Assembly (NCBI GenBank): GCA_029258795.1
Contig: JAPDKB010000009.1
Location: 1 to 64,000, forward strand
Source: an archaeon
Lineage (GTDB): Archaea > EX4484-52 > WAPT01
Direction of reading: 5' to 3'
DNA length: 64,000 nucleotides
Shown: positions 8,931 through 17,800 of the stretch, one piece after another
Layout of the letters: every line of letters starts with the position of its first letter
Position numbering within the stretch: the stretch's first letter is position 1
The notes under the pieces: generated by a model
The model's input: the letters and a program-made list of their open reading frames with translations, nothing else
Told to the model about the DNA's origin: nothing
The model's database searches: none
Made by a program: the position numbers and the translations under genes

Positions 8931-9929
8931 ATGGACATGGAGGACATTCTTCGAGAGGCGGAAAAGTACAAGGAAAGGCTTGAGGGAGAGCTTAAGAATA
9001 CCATACCATCCGAGGGAATAAAAAATTTTCATGATGCGATGCACTACCATCTATCCACAGGCGGGAAAAGGTTAAGACCTATACTGGCACTTCTGACCGC
9101 AAGAGCCCTTGGAGTGGATGAGGAAAAAGTCATGCCCTTTGCCGTAGCGTGTGAGCTTCTCCACAACTGGCTCTTAATTCATGATGACATCGAGGATGGA
9201 GATACCGTAAGGCGGGGTAAGCCTGCGGTATGGGTGAAGTATGGACTTGCTCACGGAGTAAATGTTGGGGATGGGATGGCACATTACGCCATTAAATCTG
9301 TTTTGAGGTGTTACGAGAAGGGAGTACCAGCCGAAACCGTTTTCCGCCTTTTGGAAGTTTACGCTGATACAGCAATTAAAACTGCGGAGGGGCAGGCGTT
9401 GGAGATAAATCTTAGGAACAATGATCATCCAACGGAAGAGGAATACATGAGAATGGTGACGGGTAAAACCGCTTATTATTTGACCATTCCGATGGTGGGA
9501 GCAGCGGTAATTGCAGGGATGGATGATAACTTTGTGAATAGAATAGTGGAATATGGCAAATGTGTAGGACCAGCGTTTCAAATAAGGGATGATGTGATTG
9601 ATCTCACCGAGGGGAAAGGCAGGGACGATATAGGTAATGACATAAAGGAAGGCAAGAGGAGCATACTGGTTGTTTATGCACTTGAGGCTGCTTCGGAAGA
9701 AGAAAAGAATAAGTTGATTGAGATACTCAACAAGCCCCGTGAAGAAACCACAAGAGAGGATGTGCTGTGGGTAGTTGAGTTGTTCCGCAAGACAGGAGCA
9801 ATTGAGCGTGCAAATCAAAAAGCAGAAGAGCTGGTAAATAAAGCAAAAGAAGTGATTTCCCCGCTTCCAGACCAGCTTAAAGAAATACTGGAAGCGATGG
9901 CAGATTACATGATTAAAAGAAAAACCTGA
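8931..9929 (+). CDS. Geranylgeranyl diphosphate synthase (polyprenyl synthetase)
   Basis: 332 residues. The first aspartate-rich motif is 'HDDIEDGDTVRRGKPAVW' and the second is 'IRDDVIDLTEGKGRDD'; 'GGKRLRP' binds diphosphate. This trans-prenyltransferase condenses isopentenyl diphosphate with allylic diphosphates to make the C20 chain of archaeal lipids (or longer chains). The residue pattern before the first motif ('CELLHNWLLIHDD') lacks obvious bulky blocks, so exact chain length is not decided. The ATG at 8931 is chosen because a longer frame would run into the divergent ATPase gene. S26e follows after 21 nt. Confidence 0.9.
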   Translation: MDMEDILREAEKYKERLEGELKNTIPSEGIKNFHDAMHYHLSTGGKRLRPILALLTARALGVDEEKVMPFAVACELLHNWLLIHDDIEDGDTVRRGKPAVWVKYGLAHGVNVGDGMAHYAIKSVLRCYEKGVPAETVFRLLEVYADTAIKTAEGQALEINLRNNDHPTEEEYMRMVTGKTAYYLTIPMVGAAVIAGMDDNFVNRIVEYGKCVGPAFQIRDDVIDLTEGKGRDDIGNDIKEGKRSILVVYALEAASEEEKNKLIEILNKPREETTREDVLWVVELFRKTGAIERANQKAEELVNKAKEVISPLPDQLKEILEAMADYMIKRKT

Positions 9930-9950
9930 AAAATAAGGGGGTGATGTTCT

Positions 9951-10211
9951 ATTCCAAAAAGAGGGCCTGCTTACAAAAGAGGATGGGATGCTCCATCTAG
10001 CAGGGGGCATGCTCCGACCGTTGAGTGTAGCTATTGCGGTAGAATCGTGCCAAAATACAAATGTTTCGTTGTGTATAGGGGCTTCAGAATAAACGACCCG
10101 AGCTTGAGGAGAGAAATAGATCCGAGGTTTGCTTCCTCCACAGTTCAGAAGATGTACGCATGTCCCAAATGTGCCAGATTCCACGGCATAGTGCAGAAGA
10201 AGAAAAAATGA
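9951..10211 (+). CDS. Ribosomal protein S26e (eS26), apparent ATT start codon
   Basis: 86 residues that I read directly from the bases: 'PKRGPAYKRGWDAPSSRGHA', then 'CSYCGRIVPKYKC', 'DPRFASSTVQKMYACPKCAR'. The two CxxC pairs and basic N- and C-termini fit eS26, a small-subunit protein at the mRNA exit. In this frame a TGA lies three codons before the first proline codon, and there is no ATG, GTG or TTG before the conserved N-terminus; the codon in place is ATT, with a strong binding site GGGGGTGAT 5 nt upstream. The ATG at 9944 is in another frame. Either ATT is used or the A-run at 9956-9960 hides a one-base error. eS26 is patchily distributed among archaea. Confidence 0.75.
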   Translation: MPKRGPAYKRGWDAPSSRGHAPTVECSYCGRIVPKYKCFVVYRGFRINDPSLRREIDPRFASSTVQKMYACPKCARFHGIVQKKKK

Positions 10212-10213
10212 AA

Positions 10214-10222
10214 ATTTTTATA
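10214..10222 (+). promoter_or_regulatory. TATA box for the SpoIIM-like gene
   Basis: TTTTTATAT begins 3 nt after the S26e stop codon and 27 nt before the next ATG, the spacing expected for a leaderless or near-leaderless archaeal transcript. Confidence 0.5.
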
Positions 10223-10248
10223 TGGTGGTGTGAGCCAGATAAAATTTC

Positions 10249-11091
10249 ATGGTATTGGAATTAGTGATCAATAGCACCATCAAAAGAAACGAGAAATATT
10301 TGATTGTTTACTCGTTCATTGTCACGTCCATCGCGCTCTTTGTATCTTACTACATATTTCCGACAGCATCCTCTATTGTTTCCCTTTTTTTCATAACCAT
10401 AACCATGATGCCCGCATTTTACAGGCTTCTTATAGAGGAGGAGGAAACGCTGGAAAGGTTGTGTTGGGGTAAAAAGACAAAAAAACATCTCGTGTTGGAG
10501 AGCACACTTTCTCTTTTCGAACGGAACAGAAAAGTTATAATGGCATATGCATATCTTTTCGTCGGAGTTGCATTTTCGATGACCTTCTGGTATACTATAC
10601 TTCCACAAGATTACGTTACTCATCTCTTTTCTTTCCAGGAAAAGACGATTCAGGCAATAAGGGGTATGGCCACCACCCCGTTTCAAGATTTCCTTATAAT
10701 ATTCTTCAATAATTTGAGAGTCTCTTTCGTTGCTTTCATGTTATCGTTCTTTTTTGGCACCGGCGCTTTATTCGTTATAACGTGGAACGCAAGCGTTGTG
10801 GCTGTATTTTTCGGAAATATAGCGAGAGATTTGATCAATGCCGGGTTGAGTAAGGGACTGGCAGCTTTGCTTGCGTTTTTCTTGGGCAGCTCATCAATCT
10901 TTCTCCACGCTGTGCCTGAAATCACCGCTTACTTCCTTGCAGGAATTGCAGGGGGTGTGCTTTCCATAGGCGTGTATCGTGGCAGATACACAACTCAAAT
11001 AGTAGAAGATGCTCTCACCATCTACCTCTGTTCCGTTGCAGTGCTTCTATTTGCGGCGTTTATAGAAGCATATATAACGCCCGCGCTATAA
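10249..11091 (+). CDS. SpoIIM-type (DUF95) integral membrane protein
   Basis: 280 residues with about six membrane helices: two near residues 18-60, one near 100-120, then three in the C-terminal half. The C-terminal segment 'HAVPEITAYFLAGIAGGVLS' is the hallmark of the SpoIIM/DUF95 family, named for stage II sporulation protein M. The archaeal members have no assigned function; some lie next to membrane remodelling or ATPase genes. Here it is followed tail to tail by a KaiC-like gene (2-nt gap). The upstream TATA box gives it its own promoter. Confidence 0.75.
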   Translation: MVLELVINSTIKRNEKYLIVYSFIVTSIALFVSYYIFPTASSIVSLFFITITMMPAFYRLLIEEEETLERLCWGKKTKKHLVLESTLSLFERNRKVIMAYAYLFVGVAFSMTFWYTILPQDYVTHLFSFQEKTIQAIRGMATTPFQDFLIIFFNNLRVSFVAFMLSFFFGTGALFVITWNASVVAVFFGNIARDLINAGLSKGLAALLAFFLGSSSIFLHAVPEITAYFLAGIAGGVLSIGVYRGRYTTQIVEDALTIYLCSVAVLLFAAFIEAYITPAL

Positions 11092-11093
11092 CT

Positions 11094-11816
11094 TCACTCC
11101 ACCTCTATTATTCTCCATCCAGAAGGTGTTATTTCAAACGGGTATATGAGGGTGGAGTGATTTGTCCTTCTCATCTTCCTTATGGTTATGGTACGTTTGA
11201 ACTCCTCAGATACAGGCACGAAATCGAGCTTTATGACTGAGTCCGCAAGGTATTCTATTATGCCTGATCCGCTTAACCCCTCTCCCGTTTCTGGAACTTC
11301 TCCAGTCATTACGGTGGTGACATTCAGCTCTCTCAACTTCTCCATCAAGTTCATGATCGCGACTCTGGCTAGGTATTTGTCGTGGATGAACATCTCCAGC
11401 ACGGATATGGAATCAAGCACAAGGCGCCTTGCTCCGATTTCCACAACAGCATTGTAAAGATTCTGATAGATATCGAGGATGTAGTTTTTTGTAATTCTTG
11501 CTATATCACTATCTATTGGTTTCTCAGGAAACAGGGGTTTGAGCGTAACGAATTTCACGAGTCCCTGCTGTTCAAGCATATCGAAATCCCATCCGAACAT
11601 GTTTCGCATATCTTCCTTTATGTCTGTAACCCTCTCTTCTGTGGTCGCATACACTCCGGGCTCGCCAAGCTGCGCTCCAGCATAAATGAAAGAGCACGAG
11701 AATTGAGTTTTTCCGGTTCCCGTTTTACCAACAACAAGATTAACGGAGCCCTTAACAAAACCCCCCTCCATTTTATCATCAAGCCCGGGAATGCCGGTGG
11801 TTACTCTTTCGACCAT
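11094..11816 (-). CDS. KaiC-like RecA-fold ATPase
   Basis: 240 residues, one KaiC domain. Walker A 'GKTGTGKTQFSCSFIYAG' near residue 30, Walker B 'RRLVLDSISVLEMF' near residue 130, and the family C-terminus 'IRKMRRTNHSTLIYPFEI'. It is closely related in layout to the KaiC-like gene of the pilus operon. Its start overlaps the last 16 nt of the giant surface protein gene, so the two are almost certainly co-expressed and translationally coupled. I infer that it acts at the cytoplasmic tail of that protein, as a switch or assembly ATPase; the sequence does not prove this. Confidence 0.8.
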   Translation of the reverse strand: MVERVTTGIPGLDDKMEGGFVKGSVNLVVGKTGTGKTQFSCSFIYAGAQLGEPGVYATTEERVTDIKEDMRNMFGWDFDMLEQQGLVKFVTLKPLFPEKPIDSDIARITKNYILDIYQNLYNAVVEIGARRLVLDSISVLEMFIHDKYLARVAIMNLMEKLRELNVTTVMTGEVPETGEGLSGSGIIEYLADSVIKLDFVPVSEEFKRTITIRKMRRTNHSTLIYPFEITPSGWRIIEVE

Positions 11817-14800
11817 TCTTTTCTCACCTTTTCAAGCCGTTTCTTAATATCCTTTATCCTTTTCTCAACCTCCTCCAACTTCACAGTTTCTCGTTTTTGG
11901 GGTAAAGCTTTAAGTGCTTCAACCTTTTCTTTTCTCGGTTTTCTTATTATGAACGAACCCCTAACTTTATTTAACATCTCCTCTATATTAAACTTTTTCT
12001 CACCACTTTTTGGTACGGCGGTTTTTTCCTTTTCTTTCATTTTCTTTTTCTCACGCTCTTTTTCGGCTTTCCTCTTTGCACGGTATTCCATCACATGGAG
12101 GTGAAGAAGCATTCCTTTGTCTTCCTCAAGCTCTTTTATCTCGGCTCTTGTTCTGAGCACCTTTTCCTGTATCTCACTTATCATTTTGTTGAATGTGGCT
12201 TCATCCAACTCTCTTTTGAAATACTGCTTCTGTATGCTCTTTCTTGTTTCTACCAGTGTGTTTAGCTTTTCTTTCGCTTCGGAAAGTTTTCTGTTGATCC
12301 TTATCAACGGCAATAATAGAAGTTCTGTAAGAATCGCCATGATGGCGGCAAGTAGAAGCGCCAGCATTATCTCCTTCCTGTATTCATGAACGAATATCCT
12401 CACTCTGGCCATGAATATTCTGTTTTCTATTCCTTCTATTTTCTGGGCTATTATCTCATTCACTTCCTTAAGACATTGCTCATCATTCTTCAATATACAA
12501 TCACTATGTGCTTTCTTTATCAATCCATCTATATCTTTCAGCTCCTTTTCATAAAGGTGTGTTTGATTCACACTCTTCAAAAATCTGACGAGTTTGTTGT
12601 AACTGTTCACTAGCGACCTCAGGTTTTTAACCTCCTCGCTTTCTATCACTTTGACAGTTAGTGGGAGGGATTTTGAAACATTCTCATAGCTGTATTGAAC
12701 CACTAAAAGATATTCGCCTGCTTGCAGATAGAGGGGTGCACTTATCTCTATCAGCACCGTTCTTTCTTCTTTTGGAGAAAGGTATATAACTTTTGGTGCA
12801 GACGCTTGTAATTCACCCTCAACATCTACACCACCCAATAAAACGATTTCGACAGGATTCGGATTTATGAGAATTAGTGCTACTGAACCATCCTTTCCTT
12901 GCTCTATCTCCACAACATCTTTCGTCAGCCTCATCTGGAATTCCTCGATTTTTATCGGGAGGGTGGTGAAGTTCCCAGCCATTCCTCCGGTTGCTCCGCC
13001 CTTTTCACCACCTCCGCCACCCTCACCTGCCTGAGCTAACACTTCCTGTCCTATCACAACATTTCTTACCACACTTTTCTCATTTCTATTTACATCACTT
13101 ACGTAAACCATCACCTTCGCTTCTTCAACTCCGACAAAGGGACTGAAGGCCTGAAGATTCGCATACCTGCCTAGTTGACCAGCATAGACAAGGGTGGCGT
13201 ATGGATATCTCGTTTGCGGATTGGAGCATCCATCTAAGCACCACGCTTCCGCACCGGAAATCCAAGTTACTGGCTGACCTCTGGCGTTTTTAACTTCTAT
13301 GACCAGCGGAATGTACTGTAAGTACTCGTGAGAGGACGCGGGCTCAATTACGGTCACGTTGAACTCCCTGTAAACTCTGATCACAAAGCTCCTGTTCATA
13401 GCAACATTTCCATCCTTTTCAACCCAGACCGTCACGTTATAGGTTAGAAAGCTCTGATTTTCCAATATTGGAGGATCATACATCTCTATTCTGTAGAGCA
13501 GAGTGTTCACACTCGAGCTTCCAGTACCTGAGAGTTCAATCACTTTTATACCGGACATGTTTATGATCGCATGATATGTAAAGTCATTTACAGTGTTGTT
13601 GTTAACATCTCTCACATCAAAGATAGCTCTTATGTACTCTCCTTTGTTGTAGGAGTAGTATGCTGGCTCAACATTAAAGTAGGGATAAACGTCTGTTGCA
13701 TTAAAGGAGTCATAAGGAGACACGGCCACATTATTTCCCGCGTCTTTGGCGAATATCCTAACCCAATATACACCGGTTACGGGTATGTTCTGATACGTAG
13801 CTTGGAAGTGTGTGGCGTTAAACCTTACCATGGTTATGTTCAGTGCTGTTCCGTTTGGCAGTGTTATCTCCGCCACAACACTCTCTACTAGAGTCTCATG
13901 ATCGATCACTTTGGTTGTGATTGTTACAGGACTCATCAAATTTGTATAATTTGGCTTTATATCGACCATCTCGATGGATGGCGCGACATCATCTGTAGGT
14001 ATCACGGTCAGATTTATCACCGAAAAATTGAAGTTCTTTGAAGTGTTTATGGTGACGTTGATGAGTGTTGAACCCGTGCTGTTTAACGTGATGTTCCATC
14101 CCACAAGCAAACCGTTCGGATTGTCCTCATAGTAGATGTGGTCAAATCTTTTGCTTCCGTTCTCTCCTTGTGCAAGATAAGCAACACTTGTGTTTTCTAT
14201 TGTTATGTTGAGTGTCACATTTTGGAGGTCGCCATTCTTTATCAGCACGATCCAAGTCATGTTGTGGTGGAGAGCCGTTAACGGCAATTTTACTGTACCA
14301 GAGTAAGTTTCCGCATAAATAATCTCGCCCACACCATAATCGACAAAGAACCAAGAATGATTTGCTGCAGAGCCGATGGTGTCGGATACAGTGACATTAA
14401 TGCTGTAGTTTCCGGATTGCGTCACTCCATAATAAGTTCCACAGTAAACGAAGAAATCACCAGTTGTGTTGCAGAATTCCAAGTGAAGCGTTTCTGATGA
14501 GCCTCTGGGCTTGGTGACATTTACGCTAACGGAGCTTATCTCCGTTATGTTCCCTTTAACCCAAACCGAGATGTTAAGTGGACTTTCTATTGTGGAGATC
14601 TTGGCATTCCTGACGTCCACGATCATCTTTAGCACGCGGAAGGTCATGTTCACACTCTCATTTATGTAATTTCCTGCATCATCTTCAGCATAGATGGACA
14701 GTATCGTATAGTTCCCCACCTGACTTGTGTTCGTTATGGAGAAAAGCCATACTCCATAGTTCCCACTTCCATTCACGATTTCAACTTCACCATCTTGCTT

Positions 14801-17800
14801 CTTAACGTAAAGCTTTGAGGAGTTGACATCAACATTGTCCACAATCCATGCTACGAAACGAACAACATCACCAGCATAATATTCCGTTCGGTTATCCTCG
14901 AACCAATAGCCCAATATGGTTGGCGGAGTCGTGTCGTTTACCGTTACATTGATACCTCTTTCCAGTATTGATGTACCGTTCTCCATCACCCTTGTTAGGA
15001 ATGTGTAATTGCCTGCGTTTTCTACGGTTACGTTCCACACCACCAATCCCGTGGTATTTGGAGCTATGTTCCCTAGATGTTGGATGAACTCTGGGGTGAT
15101 GGTGATGTTGCAGTAGTTGTTGTAACATTCTGGAGGCACAAGCTCGATACTTACGTTTATGGCTGTACCGCTATGATTGGCATCGAGCAGGTTGGTTACA
15201 TTCAGCACCAGCTGAAATGTCTCGTTCTGAGCGAAATGGGTTCTGGCTGGAGAGGTGTTGAGCTCAGCAACCATATTGGATATGCGAAGCAAAGTGTCAT
15301 CCCTATAGCTACCAGAAGAGAAACATGCATACCATCTTTCCACGATGTCCTGAGCTGAAACTTTCTCTCCGAAAAGATAACCTTCAACACCGCAGTAGTT
15401 TGTTGGATTGGTTATGTTAACGTTCCATCCAAGGAGAGAATCACCATCTGTAATAGGAGTAAGATTACACGCCTCGGTTAATGATGTGTAATTGATTATT
15501 GTGTAAGCAGGAGCGCCATTTAAGATTCCGCACGTAGATGGAGGGATCATGAAGCTAAGCTCGCCTCTATCCACGGTTTTATTGAAAGTGAAGTTGAGGA
15601 TGAAAGGTGACACCACCCAGTAGTTGGATTCGTTTGTTCCATTTATCAGCACTCTTAGCTCGGGTTTAACAACAAAGAACGTAAGCCCCAATTTTGTAGT
15701 GTTTGCATGACCGAACACATCAGCAAGCTGGAGCGATGTTATGTTATACTTACCAAGGGTATCTCCAGCTACAGCCACCCTCCACACTCCAAGAGTGTTC
15801 GTGCCCTCAAGAAGATAAGCATAAACAACCTTCTCCGTGCCGTTCGGTAGGGTAACGTTAGCTTTAACACCTGCCACTCCGGCCGTGTCATTTACTCCCA
15901 CATCCAAGTAGAAAACCTCGCCCTCGAATATTCTCACATCTCCATAGATCGCATCACTTCCGGGTGTTGTGTTCACGCTAATGATCTCCGGGGGCTTCTC
16001 GTCAACATAATATTTCAAAGCGTACATTTTCGTGTTTCCAGCTATATCGCTAACCCAAACATTCAGGATGTGCCATCCGTCTCCGCTGAGATGGGGAGAG
16101 AAAGCCACCCCGTTACCTATCGTTACATTCGTGCCGTTCTCTAGCTCAACCACGCCTGTATTGTTCGTGGTTCCATAATAATCGAAGTTATCCTCCCATT
16201 CAAAGGTTAGCGGTGTGGTGTTAAGAATAACCGAGAGGTTTTGAGGAGTAACACTCGTGAGCTCGGGTGGTGTGTAATCTGTGGAGAAGGTGAAGGTTCT
16301 GGTTGAGGTCAGGTTAGCACCGTTTTTAGCAGTTATGGTGATTTTGCACTCTCCGTATCCTTCACTCATACAGTACTCTGGCAGCACAACCTCCAGTTTT
16401 GAACAATCAAAAACACCATTTACATATTCAGTTGTGTAATTGCATTCGACCACATCGCTGTGCGCATCGGTGATTGAAAGCGTAATATTGAAGGTTTTGC
16501 CGTGCCACGAGTTTTGAGGAGGACTCACTAGCTCCATTTCTGGGGGGGAGTTATCGACCTGCAGATAAACGGTGGTGTGATTAACATTTCCAGCTTTATC
16601 AGCAGCTGTAAGCTTTATTCCGCATTCTGGAGTGTTTGAATCCTGACACAGAGAAGTGAAGAACTCCACCACCTGATGAGATCCGCACGACACATCAGCT
16701 AGCTTTTGCCACGATGCGGTCGAGTTTTTGCGATAATAGATTGTGACATCATCACAATTAATATCGTTGACTGTGTAATTGATTGAGATGGTGTTGCTCA
16801 CCAAGGAGCTGTTTTCGGGGGAGTGTATCGCGACGGTTGGTGGTGTGGTATCTATTATGAATTGTGAAAAGACCGCAGACATGTGTCCCGCGGTATCACT
16901 TACGTTGAACTGGATGGTGTAGACGTCATCTCGGTATGCTGAGAAATCAAGTGTTTCGTTGAACTCGCATGTTGTTGCACCACCCACAGTGGTGTTCATC
17001 CCGCTAAAAATAACACTTCCCGTACTGTTCGTTACCGTGTAGTTGCAGCTTGACAGTCCCGTGCCCTTCTCTCCAACCAGATAAATCTGTATGTGAGTCG
17101 TGTTGTGATAGGAATCGCGCTCCGGCAGCAGGATCATGGCGGATGGGTAAGTGTTATCAATGTTAATCTTCACCATTACTTCTCCCACGTTTCCCGCGAT
17201 GTCCGTCGCATTTACGATAATGTAGTGGGTGCCGTTATAGGCCGAGGAGTTCCACGTGGCTGTGTAATCGTTAGCGGAACTGAGCTCCCCACTTTCAATC
17301 AGGTTCCAGGTGGAGTTGAAAATGTAGTAGAAAGCGCTCCCTTCTGCACCGCTTCCTTTATCGGAGAGCTGCACCTTTATCGTTACATTTCCGCTCTGAA
17401 CGGAGTTGTTTTCTGGGCTCAGGACTAGAATTGTGGGTGGCGCCCTGTCTATGGATATGTTTGCCGCGGCTTCTTTTATGCTTTCTTCATGTCCCGCAGC
17501 ATCCACGGAGTAGTATCTCAGGTAATAGGTGCAGGCTTCTCCCTCCGGACAGCCAGTTAAAACGGGAGTTGTGTACTCATTTTCTGGATCGCATGCTGGC
17601 GAAGCACTCAAACAATAATATGTCCTGTAGCATCCTGAAGCGGCGTCATCGCAGCTCAGCTCTATGGCTATATTATGGCTGAGCCAGCTCCATCCGTTGG
17701 CTTGGATGTAAGCGCTATAGTTATCGGTGGTTGTGGGCGGGTTAACGTCAAGGAGGTAATGTATCCTCGTGTGATTGGTGTTGTTGAATAGATCGAAAAT

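Noticed and set aside
9174-10184. A 336-codon open frame on the minus strand
   Set aside because: It is antisense to GGPP synthase and S26e, both well supported; the composition is not protein-like and there is no start signal.
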